DNA from: Rugamonas sp.
GTDB lineage: Bacteria; Pseudomonadota; Gammaproteobacteria; Burkholderiales; Burkholderiaceae_D
DNA: 36,219 bases
Assembly (NCBI RefSeq): GCF_025354735.1
Contig: NZ_JANXMI010000037.1
Span: 1 to 36,219, forward strand
Direction: 5' to 3'
In this document: positions 10,456 to 17,289 of the stretch, piece after piece
How the letters are laid out: each line of letters opens with the position of its first letter
Numbering within the stretch: the first letter of the stretch is position 1
Program-made: the position numbers and the translations under genes
The notes under the pieces: model-generated
Database searches by the model: none
Told to the model about the DNA's origin: nothing
Seen by the model: only the letters and a program-made list of their open reading frames with translations

Positions 10456-10632
10456 CTACAGCGACAGCAGCTTGCTGCGCACTTCGCTCACTTCGCGATG
10501 GAGGATGCGCTCGGCGTGGATATCGTTTTCGCGCTGGGCCGCAATGACTTGCAGTTCGCGCGTGCAGCGGTCCAGCCGCGACCGCAGATAGGCCTTGTAC
10601 AAGGTCGTGGCGAGGGGCCGGCGCTTAATCAT
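10456..10632 (-). CDS. Small basic hypothetical protein
   Basis: A 58-residue ORF beginning MIKRRPLATTLYKAYLRSRL and ending VRSKLLSL. It is rich in Arg, Glu and Leu and looks mostly helical, with possible coiled-coil character. I choose the ATG at 10632 because GGAG precedes it by seven bases; an in-frame ATG at 10749 would lengthen it to 97 residues but the added part reads less like protein. I do not recognise a family. It converges on the transporter gene with a 23-base gap. A real gene is plausible rather than proven. Confidence 0.5.
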   Translation of the reverse strand: MIKRRPLATTLYKAYLRSRLDRCTRELQVIAAQRENDIHAERILHREVSEVRSKLLSL

Positions 10633-10828
10633 GATGGGCTCCGCTGGATGATGGCGAGTCTCATTTTGTGATGGCGGCGACTTGGCGCCTTGCGCGACAT
10701 CAAACTTCATCGAAAAAACGGCTTTGTGCGCGGTGGCCGCATCGTACATTTGAGGCAGCGCAAAACGGCGCTACTTTACGCGGGCAATATGCTTCTTTGG
10801 CCGACGATTCGGCATCGAGAGGAAGACC

Positions 10829-10987
10829 ATGATTGCAGTTGTCGTTGCCGTGATAGCGATCAGCATCGCGACCACCTTGCTGGTACGCCTGGTGCGGCGG
10901 CGTCGCCGTGACGCCGCCACCGCGCCGGCCGGCGGGCCGCCCGAACAGGTCGGCATGCACGGCGCGCTGGTCGCGCGGCGACATTAG
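10829..10987 (+). CDS. Small single-span membrane protein
   Basis: A 52-residue ORF starting MIAVVVAVIAISIATTLLV followed by a basic cluster (RLVRRRRR) and a short Ala/Pro-rich tail ending VARRH. The N-terminal stretch of about 19 hydrophobic residues followed by arginines predicts one membrane span with the C-terminus in the cytoplasm. AGAGGA lies a few bases before the ATG. No family recognised. The stop is followed by a 12-base tandem duplication (10986-11009) and then the small-RNA candidate. Confidence 0.55.
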   Translation: MIAVVVAVIAISIATTLLVRLVRRRRRDAATAPAGGPPEQVGMHGALVARRH

Positions 10988-11030
10988 CAATGACATCAGC
11001 AATGACATCAGCCACATCGGGCCGATAGTG

Positions 11031-11050
11031 TTTGTAAAGGCTCTGTAAGG
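11031..11050. promoter_or_regulatory. Two TGTAA direct repeats spaced 11 bp
   Basis: TTTGTAAAGG and CTGTAAGG occur one helical turn apart (11 bp from repeat to repeat), and a third TTGTAAAGG lies at 11073-11081. Direct repeats at 11-bp spacing are the usual layout of binding sites for OmpR/PhoB-type response regulators. The site lies upstream of a possible -10 box (TATAGT, 11108-11113). This is pattern-based only; no regulator is identified. Confidence 0.25.
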
Positions 11051-11118
11051 AAGTCTGATCGGGAGTAAGCAATTGTAAAGGGCCGGCATGGCGTCGACGC
11101 CCGCAATTATAGTGAGGC

Positions 11119-11190
11119 CGTTGATTCAACCTCCCTCCCCCTGACAAGGGTTAAGCCCACGCCGTGTTCATCCCGCGTGGGATTTTTTTT
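11119..11190 (+). ncRNA. Candidate small RNA with C-rich (anti-Shine-Dalgarno) loop
   Basis: In the 207-base gap between 10987 and 11195 there is no convincing ORF, but a compact transcription unit is suggested. TATAGT at 11108-11113 could be a -10 box (no good -35). Downstream, AACC (11128-11131) can pair with GGTT (11149-11152), presenting a loop containing CTCCCTCCCC, complementary to ribosome-binding sites. It is followed directly by a strong intrinsic terminator. A short RNA of about 70 nt with a C-rich loop plus terminator is the layout of anti-SD sRNAs known in Rhodobacter and Neisseria. The exact 5' end is a guess. Confidence 0.4.
11156..11190 (+). terminator. Rho-independent terminator
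   Basis: CCCACGC (11156-11162) pairs perfectly with GCGTGGG (11175-11181) across a 12-base loop, followed after one A by eight T residues (11183-11190). This is a canonical plus-strand intrinsic terminator and the best one in the window. It ends whatever is transcribed from the 10829-11155 region and meets the acetyltransferase gene converging from the right. Confidence 0.85.
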
Positions 11191-11194
11191 GCCC

Positions 11195-11692
11195 TCAGCC
11201 CTGGCGCCCGCTGGACAAATGCAGCAGCGCCTCGCCGGTGACGCGGCAGATGCGCCAGTCCGGCAGCAGGTCGGCGCCCACGCCCTGGTAAAACTTGATC
11301 GCGTTTTCGTTCCAGTCCAGCACCGACCATTCGAAGCGGCCGCAGTTGCGCGCCACCGCCAGCTGCGCCAGCGCCACCAGCATCTGCTTGCCGTAGCCCT
11401 TGCCGCGGCAGGCTTGCTTGACGTACAAATCTTCCAGGTACAAACCTTTGCGGCACAGGAAGGTCGAGAAGTTGTGGAAGAACAGCGCGAAGGTGACGAC
11501 GGCGCCGTCCTCCTCGCCGACGATGGCTTCGCAGCCCGGATGGTCGCCGAACAGGCCCTCGTGCAGCATCGCCGCGTTGGCGACGACCAGGTGTTCGAGT
11601 TTTTCAAACACGGCCAGTTCGTGGATCATGCCGAAGATGGCGGCCACGTCGGCCGGGCCGGCCGGGCGTATCGTCAGTGCGGGTGTGCTCAT
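11195..11692 (-). CDS. GNAT family N-acetyltransferase
   Basis: The 165-residue protein (MSTPALTIRPAGPADVAAIF start) is a single GNAT domain that would transfer acetyl from acetyl-CoA to an amine. The coenzyme A loop is ACRGKGYGKQML (the R/Q-x-x-G-x-G/A pattern), preceded by LYLEDLYV and followed by WSVLDWNENAIKFYQGVGA. This arrangement is closest to diamine/spermidine acetyltransferase-like members, but the substrate cannot be fixed. Its start overlaps the end of the upstream exporter gene by four bases (11689-11692), so the two are co-translated. Confidence 0.9.
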   Translation of the reverse strand: MSTPALTIRPAGPADVAAIFGMIHELAVFEKLEHLVVANAAMLHEGLFGDHPGCEAIVGEEDGAVVTFALFFHNFSTFLCRKGLYLEDLYVKQACRGKGYGKQMLVALAQLAVARNCGRFEWSVLDWNENAIKFYQGVGADLLPDWRICRVTGEALLHLSSGRQG

Positions 11693-12627
11693 GTGCGCGT
11701 CGCTATATTTTTCAGGGGAGTAAGGGCGGCCGGCTTGGGCGCTTCCGCCTTGAGCGCCCAGGCCACGCTGGACAGGCACAATACCATGCCCAGCCATTCG
11801 ATGGCGGCGGGCCGGAAGTGTTCCAGCCGGATCGACAGCAGCACCGAAATCACCGGCGTGACGACGCCGATATACACGGCCTTCTGCGAGCCGATGCGGT
11901 CGATCAGCGTGAAGTAGGCGTTGAAGGCGATCACCGAGCCGAACAGCGACAGGTAGAGCAGGCCGCCCCAGTAGCTGGGCCTGGTCGGCATGACGAAGGC
12001 CTGTCCGCTCAGCAACACCCAGGCCGCGACCGCCAGCGTGCCCCACAACATGGCCCAGGCCATCGTCAGCAACACATTCGAGGCCTGCTGCCGCACCTTG
12101 ACCACCAGCACGTTGCCGGCCGAACTGGCCATCGTCGCCACCAGCGCCAGCGCCAGGCCCAGCAGGAAGTGGCCGCTGCCGCCGGCCCGCAGCTCTTGCC
12201 ACGCGCCCGCGATCGACGGCAGGAACAGCAGGCTGACGCCGGCCGTCGCCACCGCCGCCGCGCTCCACGTGCGCCACGTCAGCGGCGTGCCGAACACCAT
12301 GCGGTTGCCGATCGGATTCCAGAACACCATCAGCGCGAACAGCACGGCGACCAGGCCGGACACGAGGTATTGCTCGGAGGTATAAGTGCAGATATAGCTG
12401 AGGCCGAAGGTGGCGAAGCCCTGGACCATCAGCCAGCGCTGGGTCCGCCACGGCAGGCGCAGCGTGTCGCCGCGCAGCTTGCACCAGGCGAACAGCGCCA
12501 CCGAGGCCAGGCCGAAGCGGTACACCACCGACACGGCCGGCGGCACCTCGCCCAGTTCGAGTGTGATGGCAAAGAAAGTGGAGCCCCAGATCAGGCAGGC
12601 GGTGATGAACAGGATGGGCGAGGACAT
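11689..12627 (-). CDS. EamA/DMT family transporter
   Basis: An inner-membrane carrier of the drug/metabolite transporter superfamily, made of two EamA repeats with about ten membrane spans. The start MSSPILFITACLIWGSTFFA carries the family's typical IWGSTF motif, and the second repeat shows FGSVIAFNAYFTLIDRIG. I prefer ATG 12627 (312 residues); an in-frame ATG nine codons upstream has no better support. It overlaps the acetyltransferase gene, suggesting that a small amine or amino acid derivative is both modified and exported, which is an inference. Confidence 0.9.
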   Translation of the reverse strand: MSSPILFITACLIWGSTFFAITLELGEVPPAVSVVYRFGLASVALFAWCKLRGDTLRLPWRTQRWLMVQGFATFGLSYICTYTSEQYLVSGLVAVLFALMVFWNPIGNRMVFGTPLTWRTWSAAAVATAGVSLLFLPSIAGAWQELRAGGSGHFLLGLALALVATMASSAGNVLVVKVRQQASNVLLTMAWAMLWGTLAVAAWVLLSGQAFVMPTRPSYWGGLLYLSLFGSVIAFNAYFTLIDRIGSQKAVYIGVVTPVISVLLSIRLEHFRPAAIEWLGMVLCLSSVAWALKAEAPKPAALTPLKNIATRT

Positions 12628-12733
12628 CGCCCCAGTATACGAGACTTGCCGCACCTTGCCTACCGGCTACTTTTGTCGGATTGCGACAACGGGGCGTTGA
12701 CGCGGCGCAGCAGGTTCAGAAATGCGCTGTATT

Positions 12734-12748
12734 TTGTAGAAATTACAA
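12734..12748. promoter_or_regulatory. Small palindrome in AT-rich leader
   Basis: TTGTA-GAAAT-TACAA forms a five-base inverted repeat within an unusually AT-rich stretch (about 12729-12777) directly upstream of the 43-residue secreted peptide gene. The AT-richness stands out from the GC-rich surroundings and probably contains the promoter of that gene. No confident -35/-10 pair could be chosen. Confidence 0.25.
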
Positions 12749-12791
12749 GTATTATTCAAATATTAATTATCTAAAACACAAAGGAGGTCGT

Positions 12792-12923
12792 ATGAGCACC
12801 TCGCTGCAAATCAAGATCATATCGCTGCTGGGCTACATCGTCCTCAGCACCGCGCTCGTGGTGTGGGCCGACGACGGCGCGCCGCCGGTGCCTTGTGTGT
12901 GTTCGATGGCCGCGCAAAAGTAA
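12792..12923 (+). CDS. Small secreted or membrane-anchored peptide with Cys-Val-Cys tail
   Basis: A 43-residue ORF preceded by an excellent ribosome-binding site (AAAGGAGG, seven bases before the ATG). The sequence starts MSTSLQIKIISLLGYIVLST and continues to ALVVWADDG, reading as a signal peptide or a single span, then ends VPCVCSMAAQK with two cysteines. The strong Shine-Dalgarno sequence and AT-rich leader argue that it is translated. No family is recognised. If the signal is cleaved near VVWA-DD the mature part is only about 17 residues. Confidence 0.6.
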   Translation: MSTSLQIKIISLLGYIVLSTALVVWADDGAPPVPCVCSMAAQK

Positions 12924-12934
12924 GCGGCGTTTCC

Positions 12935-13372
12935 TCAATAGGCGACGTTCAGGCGCCGATACAAAAATCCCAGCACGAACAGCGGCCCGATCAGCAGAAA
13001 GCGCAGGTCGTCGAAGAACGACGGCTTCTTGCCCTCGATTTTGTGGCCGATGAACTGGCCGACCCAGGCCAGCACGAAAATGGCCAGCGACAGCGGCAGC
13101 ACGGTCGGCGGCGGCAGCGCCGCCAGCAGCCCCAGCATCGCCGCCGACATCAGCAGCATGCCCAGCGCGAACGGCCGTGACAGCCTGAAGTAATACCACA
13201 GCGACGCCACACTGACGGCCACGGCCGCCAGCGGATGGATGGCCCACGCCAGGCCCAGCAGCGTGAACACGATCACCTGCACGCAGACAAAGTGGATGAC
13301 CTCGTTGGTCGAGTTCAAATGGCTGGCGCTGTATTGCGCCAGCAGCGTATCGATGGTTCTCGGTTCGGACAT
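12935..13372 (-). CDS. Mpo1-like / DUF962 membrane protein
   Basis: A 145-residue membrane protein with about four spans. The N-terminal YSASHLNSTNEVIHFVCV and the later WVGQFIGHKIEGKKPSFFDDL match the DUF962/Mpo1-like family (yeast Mpo1 is a fatty acid alpha-dioxygenase whose conserved histidines bind iron). The two conserved histidine blocks are present here (His in NEVIHF and in FIGHKI). Bacterial members are mostly uncharacterised, so a lipid-oxidising role is only a family-based suggestion. It converges on the small peptide gene with an 11-base gap. Confidence 0.85.
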   Translation of the reverse strand: MSEPRTIDTLLAQYSASHLNSTNEVIHFVCVQVIVFTLLGLAWAIHPLAAVAVSVASLWYYFRLSRPFALGMLLMSAAMLGLLAALPPPTVLPLSLAIFVLAWVGQFIGHKIEGKKPSFFDDLRFLLIGPLFVLGFLYRRLNVAY

Positions 13373-13493
13373 GGCGTGGTCTCCTGCGGTTTTTATGGTG
13401 TTGGGCGCGACGCTTAAATTCTACACCGGAAAAATCGCCGCCCCATCCGTTAAAATGCGCCATGCCGACCGCCACCGTATGCAGAATTTACCG

Positions 13494-14021
13494 ATGACTA
13501 AACCATTGAATGCCGACGATACAGCGGAGCCTCTTGCACGCAAGCGATGTTTCGACGCCGTTGTCGACGGCTCGACTCGTCTATTGGTGCTGGGGAGTTT
13601 GCCGGGCGAAAAGTCTCTGGCTTTGCAAGAATACTATGGCAATCGGCAGAATCGATTCTGGGTGTTAATGTCGGAAGTGCTGGACATCGATCTGGTGCAG
13701 CTCGATTACGCCGCGCGCCTCGCAACGCTGCTGGAACGGTCGGTCGGCCTGTGGGACGTGGTTGCCGACGCCCATCGCGCCGGTAGTCTGGATAGCCGTA
13801 TCCGCAACCGCAATGACAACGACTTGCTCGCCTTGCTTGTCGACTTGCCGCATCTGACGACCATCGCCTTTAATGGCGGGACCGCGGCCCGGCTCGGTCT
13901 AAAGGTGCTGGGCCAGCACGCGGAGCGCTACCGTATCGTCCAGCTGCCATCGAGCAGCCCAGCCTACACCCTGCCGTATGCCGAGAAATCGCGTCTGTGG
14001 CAGGTGCTGCGTGGATATTGA
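13494..14021 (+). CDS. DNA-deoxyinosine glycosylase
   Basis: A 175-residue single-domain member of the uracil-DNA glycosylase superfamily of the hypoxanthine-DNA glycosylase type. The motifs VLGSLPGEKSL, EYYGNRQNRFW and LPSSSPAYTLPY are those of the family that removes deoxyinosine (deaminated adenine) from DNA. I chose the ATG at 13494, where homology starts, over the ATG at 13479. It is intact. Its 3' end abuts the truncated ccdB gene on the other strand: the toxin's recognisable homology ends at 14027, six bases beyond this gene's stop codon. Confidence 0.9.
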   Translation: MTKPLNADDTAEPLARKRCFDAVVDGSTRLLVLGSLPGEKSLALQEYYGNRQNRFWVLMSEVLDIDLVQLDYAARLATLLERSVGLWDVVADAHRAGSLDSRIRNRNDNDLLALLVDLPHLTTIAFNGGTAARLGLKVLGQHAERYRIVQLPSSSPAYTLPYAEKSRLWQVLRGY

Positions 14022-14245
14022 CGGAGTGCCATCTGTGGCGTATCCGGAAAATGGTCCACGCCGTTGACCGTAATAATCGGGAACAGATCGGCGGGTAGCG
14101 CCAGCGCTGAAAACCCGGTCAGGGTACGTAAGGGAGTCACGATCCGGCTCGCCAGTCCACTGATGACATTGCTTTGCACCTCAATAAGAAAAGGAATGCT
14201 TTCCATTTTCTTGCCGGGATTGCTGTAGATGTCGAAACGCGCCAT
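13964..14245 (-). pseudogene. ccdB: CcdB-type toxin, C-terminus lost
   Basis: The ORF starts MARFDIYSNPGKK and matches the CcdB gyrase-poison family through EVQSNVISGL, RIVTPLR, LPADLFPIITVNG and DTPQMA (residue 73, base 14027). From there it runs antisense through the end of the glycosylase gene and reads unrelated residues to a stop at 13964. The C-terminal part normally present, including the Trp-Gly-Ile tail that contacts GyrA in F-plasmid CcdB, is absent. The toxin is therefore probably inactive. The start overlaps the ccdA stop as TAATG (14243-14247), the normal coupling of the pair; an in-frame ATG at 14260 is less likely. Confidence 0.75.
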
Positions 14246-14469
14246 TAGAAAGCGCGCCATTCCTGTAGCGCCACGCCTTCCGCTTCCGTCAGGCTGTTGT
14301 ACGCCGCGATGAAGTCGGCATGCCGTTCATTCCACTGCTGTTCCTTGCGCGCCTGTATCTCCTCACGCAATCGTTGCTCGCAAGCTTGCGAAATGTTGAT
14401 ACCAAGCTTTTTTGCGTCCAAGTACACGTCCATGGTCAGGCTGATGTTGGTGGTTTTCTTGGGCGGCAT
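14245..14469 (-). CDS. ccdA: CcdA-type antitoxin
   Basis: A 74-residue protein with an N-terminal DNA-binding portion (NISLTMDVYLDAKKLGINIS, a ribbon-helix-helix pattern) and an acidic C-terminal toxin-binding tail (EQQWNERHADFIAAYN to EWRAF). This matches the CcdA antitoxin family, which neutralises CcdB and represses its own operon. It precedes and overlaps the damaged ccdB. No strong ribosome-binding site is visible upstream of 14469. With the toxin truncated it may be an orphan antitoxin that could protect against incoming CcdB; that is inference. Confidence 0.85.
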   Translation of the reverse strand: MPPKKTTNISLTMDVYLDAKKLGINISQACEQRLREEIQARKEQQWNERHADFIAAYNSLTEAEGVALQEWRAF

Positions 14470-14994
14470 TTTTATTGCATTTTAGGTAATGTTTGCGGAT
14501 TTCATGTTAACTCCGATGCATCGTATCCGTGGGAGGGCCTGTGCATGGTACGCGCGCACCATGATGATGGGCGCCGAGGTTCAATTGGAAGGATGTCAAA
14601 TTAACCAAATAACTATGTGCAGAGGCCGATTTTTTTGATGTTGATCGACAAACTGAAATCGCACGTTTCAGTCCACGATTTCAACACTGGTGATTGAGCC
14701 ATATCACATTACAAATCATTCGTTACCGCTGGCTCACAGGGTGGGTCGGTTTCTTGGGACCGTTGCTTTTCGCCTTTTATCTGTTGTCCAAGACTTCAGC
14801 GGCCATGACGCAAACGATGGACCGGGTCATTGCTCTGCTCGAATACATGATTCAGTCCAAAAAATAAGTCTGGACGCCGCACTGACGCGTAACTGTTCGG
14901 TATCCGTCGCCGCGCCGCATCGACAAGCCCGCCGCTTTCCTCTATGATTTCCCGGCGCCGGCACGGGGCGGGCGACGACGGGAAGTGGCACAGC
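14470..14994. other. Gene-poor, lower-GC stretch with inverted repeats
   Basis: Between ccdA and the TPR/ATP-grasp gene there is a 525-base stretch with lower GC than the flanks. It holds a spaced inverted repeat CATGGT/ACCATG (14544-14549 and 14558-14563), a perfect one ACTGAAA/TTTCAGT (14652-14658 and 14666-14672), and an alternative overlapping pairing TGAAATCG/CGATTTCA (14654-14661 and 14676-14683). A short ORF (14694-14867) is listed separately. No tRNA or integrase is seen. The region may be a remnant of the exchange that brought in ccdAB. Confidence 0.4.
14694..14867 (+). CDS. Possible 57-residue membrane peptide (TTG start)
   Basis: The frame opened after a stop at 14691 reads YRWLTGWVGFLGPLLFAFYL, a plausible membrane span, then TMDRVIALLEYMIQSKK, a plausible amphipathic helix, before TAA at 14865. 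The composition looks like protein, unlike the other frames here. There is no ATG; TTG at 14694 is the only likely start and lacks a well-spaced ribosome-binding site. It may be a real small membrane protein or the 3' remnant of a larger gene. No family recognised. Confidence 0.35.
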   Translation: MSHITLQIIRYRWLTGWVGFLGPLLFAFYLLSKTSAAMTQTMDRVIALLEYMIQSKK

Positions 14995-17136
14995 ATGGAC
15001 ATGCAGATCGCACTGGAACACCATCGCGCCGGCCGGCTGGCCAAGGCGGTGCAGATTTACCAGCGCATACTGGAAGCCGATCCGGCCAACGCCGACGCGC
15101 TGCATCTGATGGGGAACGCGGCCTGTCTGCTGGGCGACGCCGACCTGGCCGTCGCGCTGATCGGCGCGGCGCTCGGGCAGCGGCCGGCCAGCGTCGGCTA
15201 TCTGCTGTCGCTGGCGATGGCCTACCGCGCGCAGTCGCGGCACGATCTGGCCCTGGCCTGCTACGACGAGGTGCTGGCGCTGGCGCCGGACAGCGCGCCG
15301 GCCTATTTCGGCATCGGCAATACGCGCCAGGCGATGGATCAGCCGCAGCTCGCGCGCGACAGCTTCGCCCACGCGCTGGCGCTCGATCCGGCGCTGGTCG
15401 AGGCGCGCTACAACCTGGCCAATCTCGAAAAATCGCTGGGCCGGCACGAGGCGGCGATCGCGCATTACCGGCTGGCGATCGCGGCGCGTCCCGACTTCGC
15501 CGACGCCCACCACAATCTGGCCAGCGCCTTGCAGGCCCTGGGCCGCTTCGACGAGGCGCTGGCCGGCTACGAGCTGGCCTTGCCGGGCAAGCTGCCCGAG
15601 ACCCACAACAATATCGGCAATATCCACTACGAACGGGGCCAGTTCGCGCCGGCGCTGGCGGCTTATCGGCTGGCCTTGCAGATCCAGCCGCAGTACGCCG
15701 AAGCGGTCAACAACATGGGCAACGCGCTGCGCCAGCTGGGCCGCGATGACGATGCCGTCGCCGCCTTCGAGAGCGCGCTGCAGCTGGTGCCCGACTACGC
15801 CGCAGCGCACCTGAGCCTCGGCTCCCTGCTGATGGCGCGCGGCCTGCTCGACGACGCCGGCCGCCATTACACGGCCGCCTTGCCGGGCGCGCCGGCGCCG
15901 GCGCATTTTCATCTGGGGCTGTTGAACGACCGGCGCGGCGACCTGCCCGCCGCCCGCGCCAGCTTCGCGCAGGCCGTCGACCGCCGCGCCGATTACGTCG
16001 ACGCCATCTACAATCTCGGCGTGGTCGAAGGCCGGCTGCTGCATCCGGCGGACGCCGAGCGCTGCTACCGGCAGGTGCTGGCGCTGGCGCCCGACCATGT
16101 CGACGCGCACATCAACCTGTCGGCGATCCTGATCGACACCGAGCGCCGCGACGAAGGGCGCGGGCATCTCGACCTGGCCTACACGCAGCAGAATGTGTTC
16201 ACCCACCTGACGGCCGGGGCCCGCCGCACGGTGCTGATACTGTTCGACGCCGGCAAGGGCAATATGAACCTCAGCTATCTGTTCCAGCGCCGCAGCAACA
16301 ACATCATCGACTGGATGATCGCTTACGCCGACGACCAGCAGGCTGGCCGGCTGCCGCATTACGACCTGGCGTTCAACGCCATGGGCGACCCCGATCTGAC
16401 GGCCGACACGGTGGAACCGGTGCAGCGCTTCCTCGACGTTTGCCGCGCCCCGCTGCTCAATCATCCGGCGCTGGTGGCGCGCACGGCGCGCGATTTTTTG
16501 CCGGCGCTGCTGCGCGACATCGACCATCTGCTGATCCCCGCCGTGTGGCGCTACGCCGGTCCGCAGGAGTGGCCGGACGCCATGGCCGGGCAGCTGCCGC
16601 TGTTGATACGGCCGATTTATTCGCATGGCGGCGTGGGACTGACACTGGTCCACACGGCCGCGGAACTGGCGCTGTCGCGGGCGCAGCAAGCGGGCCCGGT
16701 GTATGTGTCGCGCTATGTCGACTACCGCTCGGCCGACGGCTGGTTCCGCAAATACCGGATGATCTTCATCGACCGCCAGCCCTATCCCTATCATCTGGCG
16801 ATCTCGCCGAACTGGATGGTCCACTACTACAACGCGGGCATGGAGTCGCAGTTGTGGAAGCTGGAGGAAGAGAAGCGCTTTCTGGCCGATCCTGCGCAGG
16901 TGCTGGGCGCGGCAGGCATGGCGGCCATCGCGGCGATCGGCGCGCGCATGGACCTCGATTACGCCGGCATCGACTTCACGCTGCTGTCCGATGGCCGCAT
17001 CCTCGTGTTCGAGGCCAATCCGACGATGCTGGCGCATCCCGAAGATCCGTCCGGACCGGTGGCGCACAAAAACGTCACGACGCAGCGCATCTTCGACGCC
17101 TTCGAGGACTTGCTGGCGCGGCGCAGCGGCGCCTGA
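14995..17136 (+). CDS. TPR protein with C-terminal ATP-grasp domain
   Basis: A 713-residue cytoplasmic protein. Residues about 1-400 are consecutive tetratricopeptide repeats (ALEHHRAGRLAKAVQIYQRI, ALALDPALVEARYNLANLEK and many similar 34-residue units), a protein-binding scaffold. Residues about 430-705 resemble an ATP-grasp ligase of the RimK/glutathione synthetase kind: RPIYSHGGVG is a nucleotide-binding loop, and DYAGIDFTLL and VFEANPTM (near residue 670) carry the Asp and Glu-x-Asn that would bind Mg-ATP. It would join a carboxylate to an amine on an unknown substrate. I use ATG 14995, preceded by GGAAG; ATG 14944 is also in frame. Confidence 0.8.
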   Translation: MDMQIALEHHRAGRLAKAVQIYQRILEADPANADALHLMGNAACLLGDADLAVALIGAALGQRPASVGYLLSLAMAYRAQSRHDLALACYDEVLALAPDSAPAYFGIGNTRQAMDQPQLARDSFAHALALDPALVEARYNLANLEKSLGRHEAAIAHYRLAIAARPDFADAHHNLASALQALGRFDEALAGYELALPGKLPETHNNIGNIHYERGQFAPALAAYRLALQIQPQYAEAVNNMGNALRQLGRDDDAVAAFESALQLVPDYAAAHLSLGSLLMARGLLDDAGRHYTAALPGAPAPAHFHLGLLNDRRGDLPAARASFAQAVDRRADYVDAIYNLGVVEGRLLHPADAERCYRQVLALAPDHVDAHINLSAILIDTERRDEGRGHLDLAYTQQNVFTHLTAGARRTVLILFDAGKGNMNLSYLFQRRSNNIIDWMIAYADDQQAGRLPHYDLAFNAMGDPDLTADTVEPVQRFLDVCRAPLLNHPALVARTARDFLPALLRDIDHLLIPAVWRYAGPQEWPDAMAGQLPLLIRPIYSHGGVGLTLVHTAAELALSRAQQAGPVYVSRYVDYRSADGWFRKYRMIFIDRQPYPYHLAISPNWMVHYYNAGMESQLWKLEEEKRFLADPAQVLGAAGMAAIAAIGARMDLDYAGIDFTLLSDGRILVFEANPTMLAHPEDPSGPVAHKNVTTQRIFDAFEDLLARRSGA

Positions 17137-17208
17137 GTGGCGCATGAGCGCCAGTGGCGCGGCGCCGGCAAGGCCGTCCCGATTCGGCGATAATGGCGGG
17201 TGCCGGTA

Positions 17209-17236
17209 TTGTGAATAACGGTGTAAACGGTATAAA
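17209..17236 (+). promoter_or_regulatory. Putative sigma-70 promoter
   Basis: TTGTGA (17209-17214) and TATAAA (17231-17236) are separated by 16 bases, a good match to the housekeeping consensus in an AT-rich patch. It lies 54 bases before the ATG of the membrane protein gene at 17290, and no other ORF intervenes. Confidence 0.55.
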
Positions 17237-17289
17237 CAATTTAAATAATTACGATGCGCGGTGGCTGCGCGCATGAACTGGAATCGACG

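Noticed and set aside
13964..14021. The overlap of the ccdB frame with the glycosylase gene as a functional shared coding region
   Set aside because: The overlapping part of the toxin frame has no CcdB homology, while the glycosylase frame retains its family motif to the end, so only one strand is under selection there.
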